Assembly (NCBI GenBank): GCA_026936325.1
Contig: JAPTHN010000002.1
Coordinates: 13,407,228 to 13,471,227 of the forward strand
From: Platynereis dumerilii
Lineage: Eukaryota; Annelida; Polychaeta; Phyllodocida; Nereididae
Reading direction: 5' to 3'
Length of the DNA stretch: 64,000 nt
Shown here: one piece after another, positions 45,889 to 56,335 of the stretch
Layout of the letters: each line of letters opens with the position of its first letter
Numbering within the stretch: position 1 is the stretch's first letter
Notes under the pieces: model-generated
What the model saw: only the letters and a program-made list of their open reading frames with translations
The model's database searches: none
Told to the model about the DNA's origin: nothing
Position numbers and translations under genes: made by a program

Positions 45889-48800
45889 TAGGGCGTACCA
45901 AAAAACAACAATGTTCTTCGATTTTTGCACCTGTCGGAGGAATTGTGCCTTTTGGTGAGTGAATCAGTTGGAAAAAAAAATTTTGAAATCGGTCAACTCC
46001 TTACGCCGGTTTACCCCCTTTGAATAATAAGGGGTCCGAAAACACCAAAAATTGCCGTTTTTATGCAGTTTTTGTCACTAAAGACAGTCACAGATGAAAT
46101 ATTTCACTCAAAATGCTGTGCATACCCATCAGGCAAGGTTATGACATCTATATAAAACAAACTTGACAATTTTGGTGATGAAATTTATCAAAATGGACAT
46201 TTTTCAAGGCAAAAATGCAAAAAATCGCAATTTTCCCCTGATTTTTAGCATGTTTTTTCCTAAATGCAGTCCATTACAGATACATTTCTTATCTGGCAAG
46301 TGTTTTTTGTTCAGTGATGAAGCCTTTTTACCCTAAAGGTATTATCATTGTCAACCCTTGTGCCCTAGATCATTGCAGATCTTGATTTTGCAATGCTGAA
46401 TACCAAATAATATGAATAATATCAATCTTCTTTCGGCTTACCTTGCTTGTGTTGAACTGTGCCGATAAATTGCAATATGAATTTTTGTATGTCATGTAGA
46501 TGACAATAACCACATAAGGAACTTAAAAGGAAATAGTATCTCAAAGTTCCTATATTGTGTAAAGACTGCAATCATTCATGATAACAATATATAACCTGCA
46601 ATGTAACAATATATAGTATGATTTAATTCAAATGGCATCCATTCCAAAATATATCTGCTCACCAAGTGCTGATCACCATACTGACTGACAATCCTTCCAA
46701 TCATTACAATGGTCAGTTACTGATGACCTCTAGACGTAGCCAGAGTAGGGTTGGAACTTAGAACATCCACTGCACACAGGGTAGATACATGCAGACCACA
46801 TTGCATGCCACTATGCGATTGGTGCCACTGCCACACATGAATACCAAATATTAAATCCACATTAATCTACACTATTTCTAAAAAAAGTTAGGTCCAGAAA
46901 GAAGACACCACACTGTCACCACAGAGAAAGAACCATAAGTTCCTATTGTGCTTTTCTTAGATCAGTTATGTCATTTATGAAAGTGAGCACTTTTACACCA
47001 TCATTACCTTAGTGCTGTGGTACTGGACAAGAAGTTGGAAACAGGAAATTACATGAAGCAGGAATTTGCCCACACTTGGAATGCCTACATGTGAGGGTTG
47101 AGCATGGGAATGCCAGTCAGTGTTGAGAATGACTGGTAAAAGGTTCTTAATATCACAAATAAATGAATATTTCAAGTTGTAAATTTTATTTATTTTTCTT
47201 ATTTGATTTGATTTGTGATAGCCCTTTCCGCCTTTTATACTTTTACTGAATCAGTGTTGTGTCTGCATTTTGGGAATGATAGTTCCTCCGTGGCCTAATG
47301 ATTAAGAGTGCTTGTTTGCACAACCACTGGCTCTGAGGGCGTGGGTTCGAATCCCACCCCGGAACTCAATTTAGTCCGAGCCCATGGGACTTTAAACGGA
47401 GGCGGGTTGTATCCAGTGTTCTATGCTGGGGCAACTGAAAGACCCTGGGCATCCCTGAATTAATAGGGTATGTACCAGACTCGCAGTCTTCTCATCTCAT
47501 CATCATACGGCGATCGCCTGCCTCGATATAGCCCACTAAGGTGCTGCTGAGGCGTAAAACACAAACAAACAAACAAAAAATTGTGGGAATGATCTAATTA
47601 CATGATGTCTAACTCATTCAGAAATCATTGTTATCTAAGTAGTAACAAGTCTGCATGAAATTGACTTATCGTGAGGAGTTTAAAACCCAATCTGAATCTC
47701 AAGCTGGCACAGAGTCAGTATCAATTACTTTACCAAGCTAAGACAATGATAAGCAGAATTGTTTCTAATAACTGATGGTTGATAAAGATTTGCTGTGAGA
47801 GGTTGACCAGTAAAACAATTTATCAATTTTTGCACCATTGAGTATGTTTAGGGTTCCTACATTATAATGATTAGCAAAGTACACATAAATCAGTCTTTAT
47901 TATAGTATTGTTAAAGCAACAGTGTATGTTATTTGATGCCTGTCTTGTAAATAATGTCTGGAATATGAAATATCATGCATGGTCAATTAATCTATATTTG
48001 TTATCTTGTATGTCTGTTGCTCTGGTTTTAATCAATTGGAATTTTACTTTATTACTATTTGGGTGGCTGGAACCTAGTTTGCATTTCTTTTAATCATGTG
48101 TTTGGTACTCTTTTATCTGAAAGGTTTTTTACTCATTCTTGAATTTTAGCTATTTGTTGCACATATATATAATTAATGTTTTGTATATACATTGTAGTTA
48201 ATATTGCATATAATTAATATTGTTTGATCATATATTTTATATTTCCATTACAAATGACATATGTATCAACTGTGATATTTGTAGATGTCAATAAAAGAAT
48301 ATATATATATAATCCATTTTCGTTGTAGGATCGTAGCAATTGAGAATATAGGCCTCTCAACTGTAAACAAATATAATAATTGATAATACTAGCTACAAAA
48401 TAATACATAAAACTAAAAAACCATGATGGAATTGAAGCACGAACTGCAGTGTAAAACTGTACATTTCATAGGTACTTTAGTCATAAGTAACAAGACAAAC
48501 GAAAAGATTAATAATTTCATAGCATCAACTTGAGTAAAAAAAGAATTATTTGCAATAGATGGCTTATTTTTAAAGACTTCAGGGTTCACAAGGATGTCAC
48601 CAATGGGATAAAATGGCTTCATAAATAAAAAAACATATTCATCTGTCAAGAAAAGTATCTATAGTGGCACTGTATCTAAGAAAAACATGCTAAAACGAAG
48701 CGAAAAATTGTGATTTTTTGCATTTTTGCCTAAAAAAAGGGCAAAACAGATAAATTTCATAAACAAAATTGTCAAGTTTGTTTTATATAGATGTCATAAC

Positions 48801-49050
48801 CTTGCCTGATGGGTATACACAGCAATTTGGGTGAAATATTTCATCCGTGACTGTCTTTAGTGACAAAAACTGCATAAAAACGGTGATTTTTGGTGTTTTC
48901 GGACCCCCTATTATTCAAAGGGGGTAAACCGGCGTAAGGAGTTGACCGATTTCAAAAATTTTTTTTTCCAACTGATTCACTCACCAAAAGGCACAATTCC
49001 TCCGACAGGTGCAAAAATCAAAGAACATTGTTGTTTTTTGGTACGCCCTA
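45889..49050. mobile_element. 3.16-kb DNA transposon with ~385-bp inverted termini and 8-bp target-site duplication
   Basis: Both ends read TAGGGCGTACCAAAAAACAA inward, and the inverted match runs about 385 bp (to about 46,277 and from about 48,665). ATGCTGAG is duplicated at 45,881-45,888 and 49,051-49,058. The uninterrupted site exists in the other arm near 41,403-41,416 on the minus strand, proving the insertion. An 8-bp duplication and TAGGG ends (as in Ac) fit the hAT superfamily; P-type elements also make 8-bp duplications. The interior has no long open frame, so it is non-autonomous. It holds a SINE at 47,281 and a TA-dinucleotide run near 48,298. Confidence 0.85.
47281..47583 (+). mobile_element. 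tRNA-derived SINE with 10-bp target-site duplication
   Basis: TGGGAATGAT flanks both sides (47,271-47,280 and 47,584-47,593). The head has TGGCCTAATGATTAAGAGTG (A box) and GGGTTCGAATCCC (B box) in tRNA-like spacing. The region between boxes is long, as in Leu/Ser-type tRNAs with a variable arm. The body includes GACCCTGGGCATCCCTGAAT and CAGTCTTCTCATCTCATCAT, shared with the 38.6-kb SINE. The tail is ACACAAACAAACAAACAAAA. It lies inside the 45,889-49,050 transposon, so it is the youngest layer of that nest. It is not a functional tRNA gene: the acceptor stem pairs only partly. Confidence 0.9.
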
Positions 49051-50355
49051 ATGCTGAGCCTTGGTAACCATGTGAAATTCAAATGTTTTAATAATAAATT
49101 TTCCATACACAAATTTTTCAATATTTCTTCATGCAAAATGAGACACAAACTCAGAACCATGAGGTTATTTTCTCAAAATGGCGTATCTTTACCGATTTGA
49201 TTGTTTCCATGGCAACCAATTTGATCATCAGTTAATAATTTTAACATTTTTAAGTACCCCTCACACATAGACCACCCTCTGATGACAAAAAGTTTGAATT
49301 GAATTGCTTGTTCTTCTATACTGTGGAAATTGTGAGCTTACTGGTGGATTCGAATTTGTTTACTTGGGTTACTTTGGTAACACTTTGTGTCAAGGGTATT
49401 AAACCGACAGAGAAAAGAAAGACATCACCAGAAAGCTGAGAAAAAGGGCTTTCAGGTGCATGTAAGTGAAATCCTAAAAATATGTAAATTTCTTAGTTTA
49501 AGAGAAGTTATTGTTGACTTTCAGAAAAAAAGTAACTGATTTCAAGAATTCCTGGTTGTCATGGCAACCATATAAACAATGGGTGTCAATGATTTTCTCA
49601 GTCTGCTCACCCATTCTCTGATTTACCATAATGTGAAGTCAGATTGCATTTATCACCAATTGTCTCTGTTTTATGCAGTATTTAGTAAAACAATTCTTGA
49701 AATCATTTTTTCTAAATCCGTTGCCATGGTAACCGCCACTGCCAAGTTCGCACACAAAATCAGCCTTTCTTACTATCATTTCCTAAAACTAGAGAATTTT
49801 CCGCACATTTTGGTATGTGAAACTTGCTGTTGTACTTCCGTGCGGGGTATCTTCTTAAATATTGCACTTTTTGGCCTCCAGCTGCTCTATTAAATAGGGT
49901 GTGGAGAAATAATACACTTTTTATTCATGAGACATTGTGTGGTGGCAGCACCTGCATGTGTCATCAGGAATGACTGGCCTATGTTGCCACCTGGGGAGCC
50001 TGGCTGAAAGATATGACCTATTTATGCACATTGATCAAAAGTTGATGCAGAAGACGTTAAATGAAGGTGGATTTCAAAGGAAGTAGGAATTGTTGAAGTA
50101 CAGCAACTATTGCAAAACGAAGTAAATGTCAATGATGTAACACATGCATAGTTTGATAGATGTGGTGAGAACATGGACAGAGTTTTGCTTGAGACATGGA
50201 GTCAAGAGAGTTAGCACTTTGATATTTGGATTGGATTAGGTCAGATTAAAACATGGCTTAAGTTATATTACCAGTAACCCTGTTAAAAGTAAAGTTATGG
50301 GAGTTAACAACTCTAGGATAACCCGTGTTAAGCATTGATACAATCTGGCACTGGT
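49051..50355. repeat. Right inverted arm, outer part, with X-box-like palindromes
   Basis: It continues the arm after the transposon and is the inverted copy of 40,276-41,400. Palindromes: GTTTCCATGGCAAC at 49,203, GTTACTTTGGTAAC at 49,368, GTTGTCATGGCAAC at 49,555 and GTTGCCATGGTAAC at 49,720, spaced 165, 187 and 165 bp like the left arm. Identity is high between about 49,060 and 49,843. It then drops, with a clear last block at 50,265-50,350 (GGGAGTTAAC, GGATAACC(C/T)GTGTTAAGCA). The 49,579-49,893 frame mirrors the left-arm frame. Confidence 0.75.
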
Positions 50356-50359
50356 TTTT

Positions 50360-50956
50360 GTGCAGATTTTTGTTTAAATTAAAATAGCTTTCGCAATTCA
50401 GGAATGTAATTGAAAAGGACATTTGCTGAATATTTCAATGTATGTGTACAGCCAGTCCTAACAATAGATATTGCTTCCACTTCACTGCAATTCTTACCAA
50501 ATAAAAAGAGGATCTCCAATTTTATTTTATCCTGACAATAATCTCCGTTCTGCATGATGTCCTGTATAGAAACTTGATGTCACAGGTATTACTGTAAGCA
50601 TTGAAAAATGTTGCTTCAGAAGTGGTTGGTTATTGGAGACAAATCATCAACGACAGACTGGTAGGAGATGTTTTTGGATTGCTATTCACCTTATGACAGA
50701 CTGGCATATGCATCAACATAGAAGAGGGCAATATTAAGGCAGTATTTCTCCTGGGTGTTCTGTTGCTGACCTGGTCCCAATATTTCTAAAGGTGCTGAAT
50801 GCTTTTGTCCATGCCAATTGTGTATGGAACTGAGCAATTTGTCAGTTAGCACATTGAGCCATGGGCCAGTTTTAGTCCTTTGCCCTCAGTTCCTTGTTTG
50901 CCTATTTACTGGCGTCTTTGTTCGCCGCTTTGCCGGTCTTTCAGAAAAGCTTTCAG
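50360..50956 (+). repeat. Module copy C, m2b-type segment
   Basis: It matches 62,340-62,810: ACTGCAATTCTTAC, AATTTTATTTTATC, GACCTGGTCCCAATATTTCT, AATGCTTTTGTCCATGCCAA and AGCAATTTGTCAGTT(A/G)GCACATTGA. The m2b words link it to 9,105 and 37,085. It ends at the target site GCTTTCAG. Confidence 0.6.
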
Positions 50957-52669
50957 CAATGGCGTAGCTAGTGGGGGGGGGGGGGGGGGGGGGGGGCAAG
51001 TTGCCCCACCAGACAACTTTTTGGGGAAAAAATGGGGGTAAAAATAGGGAAATGGGGAAAAATAGTTAAAGGAGAAAAATAAGGGAAAAAGGGGAAGTAA
51101 AATGGAAAAAGAGGAAAGAAAAAGGGAAAAGGAGGAGGAAAGTCATACTTTTACTCTCTCCATGGAAATAGTGTTGAAATTCATGCTGACTCTATCTGAA
51201 GTAAGACTCTGATAACTTGATAAAATGCAATAAAAAGAACAAGTTGGAGACGCTGTATGAGTACATGCTGTATGGGATTGAGAGTGAAAATTTCAGCGTA
51301 TTTTGGCCAAAGCCAAACACACATCAGAGAATCAAGGAGTTGGTTAAACTTTTGAATTGTCTAAAATACAGATAAGTGGAATGATGAACCAGAGCATGTC
51401 AAGTGTTTAATTAGAAATCAAAATCAAAAATTGACTAAGTACTGCATGATGGAATCAAACAAGAAAAATTCAATACTGATTTTTCTTGTGATAATCATAC
51501 TGTTAAAAACACCTCATCACAGCAAAATCAATCTTCAATCTGTAAGTTTTGCATCTTTTTGTGAGTTTAATGTAGAAGCAACCTATCCAAAGATATTTTC
51601 ATTACATGATTTTGCTATGCGGTATACATATCAGAACTTTCCAAGAATTTCTTCTCTTAGCTCTTCTTTGTAGAAAGTGTGCAGCATCATCACAGTTAAA
51701 AAGGGGTTTCAGTGTTTTATATCGATGGTGAAAGTGCAAAACCTCGTATGTAAAAAAAAGCCATTTTTCAGAAATTGGAAAAAACTGTCACCAATTGTTT
51801 TTTTATGTTAATGTTTATCAATATGTGAGTTAGGCTCAAATTGATTTATAGAAAGTGACACTCTGTTTTAGCATAACTTTTTGTCAGAGGTCGTTGACCC
51901 CTAGCATTGATGTCACATCAGATATGATAGAAAATGTTGACTTACAAGGTTTTGCACTTTCACTTAGTAAGGTGCAAAACCTTGTAACTCGACCATTTTT
52001 CGCATTTTAAAGCAACTTGCAGTATTCAATGTACCTTTAATCTATAGGTAAACAGTAGAAAATATAATTTGGCTATGATAAATAATAACAGCTTATTTTA
52101 ATTAGTGGCTACAATGGCAAAAATCAGGAAAATGACACTTTTTTCAAATTTTTGTGCACGCTTTTTTTCAATAGCCTATATCACCACAATAAATATAGGG
52201 AGGTAAAGAATTTTTAAAAAGGAAATTTCCTGTGAGCCATAAAAAACGTACCACAATCATAATTTTTCAAAAAAGGTTGAAATATCCTAAATATGTGCCT
52301 CAAAGTTCTGATTTGAGTTACGAGGTTTTGCACTTTCACTTTTTGGAACAAATTGACATACAAGGTTTGGTGAAACCATGGTTAAATCATTATGTTACAG
52401 CTTCCAAATATAGCAAAGAGGCAAGGGGAGCAATTGACAACATGTATTGGATATTGAATTAGTCATTCCACTCAAAATCTAAAAATAGCAAAATTTTGAC
52501 ATACGAGGTTTTGCACTTTCACCATCGATATGTAACATTTGAGAGTTCGGTAAAGTTTCTCAAAATTAAAAAAAAAACCCGTGTCATGCTTATGCCGGGT
52601 TGCCGATTACTTTTTGGGGAAATTCAGGGTCATTTGCCCCCCCAGAGAAAATACCTAGCTACGCCACTG
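50957..52669. mobile_element. 1.7-kb hAT-like transposon, non-autonomous
   Basis: GCTTTCAG is duplicated at 50,949-50,956 and 52,670-52,677. The ends are CAATGGCGTAGCTAG and, in reverse, CAGTGGCGTAGCTAGG. Next to the left end is a run of 24 G (50,973-50,996) followed by CAAGTTGCCCC; next to the right end, GCCCCCCCAG. An 8-bp duplication with CAGTGGCG-type ends is typical of the hAT superfamily. The interior has an A/G-rich stretch (51,010-51,135), no transposase, and a nested element at 51,722-52,528. Confidence 0.85.
51722..52528. mobile_element. Nested element with ~30-bp perfect termini and reiterated GGTTTTGCACTTTCAC
   Basis: The left end TCGATGGTGAAAGTGCAAAA...CCTCGTATGT and the right end are exact inverted copies over about 30 bp, flanked by TA (51,720-51,721 and 52,529-52,530). 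The terminal word GAGGTTTTGCACTTTCAC, or a one- to two-base variant, recurs inside near 51,950, 51,970 (inverted) and 52,320, with a partial copy near 52,358. There is no coding frame. The architecture is the same as the 13,322-14,263 element: TA target, short perfect termini, internal reiteration of the terminal site. Confidence 0.8.
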
Positions 52670-53950
52670 GCTTTCAGCAAATCTTCTGGATGACTAGGAA
52701 TCTTCTAATTCATTCTCAAAGCGTAAGCAAGCTTACACTAAAAATATTGATTATAAGCAATACAATGTCTGTTTGATAAATTACCTCTAATTACACAACA
52801 TACAAATATTTTTGCTAATTTCTGCATCAATTAATTTTTTCAAGATGTAATGATCTAACCATCTTCACAGCAGTCATTGGTGATGCTCTGCTCTTACCCT
52901 CCAGATTCCAGCGGAGGAGCATAATAACCAGTGTTTGGCAATGATTACTTTTTCTGTTGTATATGATATACAGGCATAAAAGGAAAGTCTCAAGATCAGC
53001 ACTTATAAATAATCAATCATGACCATGCAATTTGCAACAGAACACTCAAAAATTAAAAGTGTCATTTTCAAAATAATTTGTTTTTTCTTGATCTACTCTA
53101 GAGAAAAAGCACTAGCTGCTGCTTATGACTTTCTAAAAAATATACTGGGTTTAATTCTAATGGGCAGAATTTTTTAAAAGTTACAACAAAGAAAGTAGCA
53201 AAGGTGCTGTTATGCCTTCAAAGGAGAGAAAGTTCCCAAGCAATTGAGGCAAGTACTTGAGCACTAGCAAGAAGAGGAGTTAATACACCGCCTTTCTTCC
53301 GACAGTCTCTTGCTGCAAGACTCCACAATGTGTCTCTGCACTTGCCACCCAAAGCACGTGCCCTTATTGATCTGTGTGATACACAACTCCTGAGCCTCAA
53401 CAGGCCACTTGAATGCACCTTCCAAGGGAGGATAATACCTTTTTCTTAAGCTACTCTATAAACCACTTTTCACTTTTGTGGACCACATCCTTTTTATAAG
53501 TAGTTAGGCCTGTTGCAAATGCCCTGAAATAGAACCATGTAACCTGCTGAGTGTGAAAGTACTTTTTCGCCTTGTCTTCGTCACATAATCTGATCTGTCT
53601 CTGTTCTGATGATGGCATTAGTAAAACACCCAAGAGATGTCTTACTTCAACTTCATGGAAAACACTTGAACATTATTTTATTTGTTTACTTACATATTCA
53701 ATACTTTCACCATTTGACACCTCTGTCAACCATTACACACCAATATTTCAGGGCGATAATTCCTCTATCCTTTGTTGTGTCCACCATTAAAATCAATCAT
53801 GACCATGGAAATTGTAACAGAACTCTCACAAATGAAGATGGTCTTTTTGCAAATTAATTTGTTTTTTCTCGATCTACTCTACAGAATAAGCACTAGCTGC
53901 TGCTTATGACTTTCTTATAGAATGTAATTTTTTTTAATGAGCTGAAATGT
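52670..53950 (+). repeat. Module copy C, m4-type unit 1
   Basis: 52,770-52,960 matches 62,870-63,050. 53,150-53,530 matches 63,110-63,400 and, in its second half, m4 copies A and B. A second unit follows directly (53,951 onward). In the frame 53,186-53,449 there are 87 codons with a single internal stop, reading TKKVAKVLLCLQRRESSQAI early and SLAARLHNVSLHLPPKARAL then IDLCDTQLLSLNRPLECTF late. This is the longest open version of the m4 core. No family is recognised; a decayed coding segment is possible. Confidence 0.55.
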
Positions 53951-55870
53951 CTAAGTTACAACAAAGAAAGTAGCAAAGGTGCTGTTATGCCTTCAAATGA
54001 GAGAAAGGTCCCATGCAATTGATGCAACCATTTGAGCACTAGCAGAGGAGTTGACCACCTTTCTTCTGACAGTCTCTTGCTGCAGAAACTCCACAATGTG
54101 TCTCTGCACTTGCTACCCAAAGCATGTGCCCTTTTTATGTCCTCGGGATTTATCCCAGGACATATCTGTTGTGAGAGCCACTTCCCGTCAATCTTCTAAT
54201 TTAGCGTTTTCAGAAAAACTATTCACTGGCGAAATGACATGCCCAACTGATGTATTCCAATGATAAAACTTCCTCTTATGCATCCCTGCCAGCAATTTCG
54301 ATCTTCTCAGTGTTCAATTTACTTCAATATATCACATTTTCCAGTTATTTTGTGACAGCTTCACCAAAAACGATTCCAAATTCGTTGCAACGGGTAGTAG
54401 CAGCTGCACACATGCAGCACTGCACCCTCACTAGCCAACCTTGGCAACCCAAGCACTTGGCCCCACTATGTGGGTCACTGTTGTGTCACTGCTGCTGCTG
54501 CTGCTGCTGCTGCTGTGCTGAATATGCATGAGTTGAAAAAAGTTGACTAAGTTCAACAGTTGACCTGATTCTACCTGGAGTGCTTTCTCTCTGGCTCAGA
54601 CTGGCTCCCCAGTCATGGATTGTCAGTAGAAGATCAGCAGTGTGCAATTTAGCCTTTCTTGTCCTCTTGTCAGACTGACTTCACTCAATTGATTCAAAAT
54701 GTGCTCTTGAAATGCAGTTATTGGTTTCTTAAAATCACTGCTGCCATATCATTTTAGTCAAGTTATGAGACACAGAAATGTTCTTCTTGTATATTGTTCT
54801 AATGATAGGAAAAGCTATATGATATTAGAATAGCACATAGCAAATATATACAATTTATATTAGAGAAGAGATCTATGGAGTGGGCCTATAGCATATTGAC
54901 ATAGCAGACTATATTCTAAGTCAGGATGTCTGTAGAAAAATACATAATTTCTTGAGAGCCTCCCTGTAACCCTGTTCCAGTCACTTTCACTTTTTAATAC
55001 TGATATACACTGTTGATATTATATTTTTTCATATCATTGATTTGAATAAATTGGCCTGTGAGCTCCTGTGCATCTATCTTTCTCCCACCCTACTACACCC
55101 TCACTAGCCAAGTGCTGCCAACTCAGTGACAGGATGCATACGGTCACTGGGGGGGGGGGGGCTGCATTGGGGTGGGGTGGCCTCTTGATTGTATCATGTT
55201 TGAATGTGTTCAGAGAGTACCTAAAGCATATGCATGATATATATTTTTTGGACTTGGCATATATGACAAAATCTATATAGATCTATGACATATTCACAGC
55301 TGATTAAATGTTTTAAAAGTAAATTTTAAAGGCCAATGGACCATCCAGCTGACTTACATGTTAAACAAGTTCAGATGCCCGAGGACATGGTGCATGCATT
55401 GCATGCTATTTTTGATCTGTGTGATACACAACTCCTGAGCCTCAACAGGCCACTTGAACGCACCTTACAAGGGTGGATAACACCTTTTATTAAACTACTA
55501 CTATAAACCACTTTTGTGGACCACATCCTTTTTATAAGTAGTTAGGACTGTTGCAAATACCCTGAAATGGAACTATGTAACTAGCTGAGTGTGAAGGTGC
55601 TTTACGCATTGTCTTTGTCACATAATCCAAGCTCTCTCTGTTCTGATGATGGCATTAGTGAAACATGACAAGTCTTGCTTCAATGTCAAGGAAAATACTT
55701 GAACAGAATCACTCTTTTATTCATTTACTAACATATTCACTGCTTTTACCATTTGACAACTCTGTAAACCATCACATACCAGTATTTCAGGGTAATAATT
55801 CCTCCATCCTTTGTTGTGCACTATTAGTCTCATGTTTGAGTGTTTCAGTATTTGTCACACAGTATAAGCC
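53951..55870 (+). repeat. Module copy C, m4-type unit 2, split by an insertion
   Basis: 53,951-54,135 repeats 53,165-53,360. 55,405-55,870 repeats 53,368-53,800: TTGATCTGTGTGATACACAA, CCACATCCTTTTTATAAGTA, TTCTGATGATGGCATTAGT. The two halves show a direct tandem duplication of about 800 bp into which 1.27 kb was later inserted. Confidence 0.7.
54136..55404. other. 1.27-kb insertion in m4 unit 2, unrecognised
   Basis: It is extra relative to unit 1. It contains a pure CTG trinucleotide array (54,489-54,516), a run of 13 G (55,149-55,161), and CACCCTCACTAGCCAA twice (54,423 and 55,096). No inverted termini or target-site duplication were found by eye, and no coding frame is recognised. Confidence 0.5.
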
Positions 55871-55879
55871 GGTTATTCA

Positions 55880-55903
55880 CCATGGGATCGGGAATATCTA
55901 TCC

Positions 55904-55937
<34 letters not shown>

Positions 55938-55938
55938 G

Positions 55939-55970
<32 letters not shown>

Positions 55971-56335
55971 AGTCTCTCAATGTATTTGTCTTCTCCATTT
56001 ATCTATGTTCACTTGGTGATTGATTGCACACTTGCATACATGCAACAACATGCAAATGTATTTGGCTAATTGCAATTATCATGATTAATTGAATCATCCT
56101 TTCGCTGACTTGACTTAAGGCCATGTACCAGCTGCAGTGTTCATATTAGTTACTCTGCGAAAGCTCTCAGACATGAAGTGCATTCGTGACTTTATGAATC
56201 ATCTATGATGGTCGTTTGTGAAAAAGACTGGATTAGCCACTTGCATGTGCACATTACATCAGAAGCTAATTTCTTATTAAAGAACTTCCAGAAGATATAC
56301 AGTGTAGTGCAAGCTGCCTTTATGATCATATTATA
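55880..56335 (+). repeat. Duplication module m5, first part, copy C
   Basis: It matches 12,205-12,600: the TCTA array, TCCATTTATCTATGT, CACTTGGTGATTGATTGCAC, ATGCAAATGTATTTGG, CATCTATGATGGTCGTTTGTG and CAGAAGATATACAGTGTAGT. It is then broken by the element that follows. Confidence 0.7.
55894..55970. repeat. TCTA microsatellite
   Basis: This is a nearly pure array of about 18 TCTA units with a single TGTA interruption. The orthologous position in copy A has only a few units (12,211-12,263), so it expanded after the duplication. Confidence 0.95.

Noticed and set aside
47281-47370. tRNA-like gene with A and B boxes
   Set aside because: It is the head of a SINE bounded by a 10-bp target-site duplication. 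The acceptor stem is imperfect and a long non-tRNA body follows.
55665-56069. 134-codon plus-strand frame rich in Ile/Tyr/Leu/Ser
   Set aside because: Most of it is translation of the TCTA microsatellite; the rest is not conserved in the sister copy.
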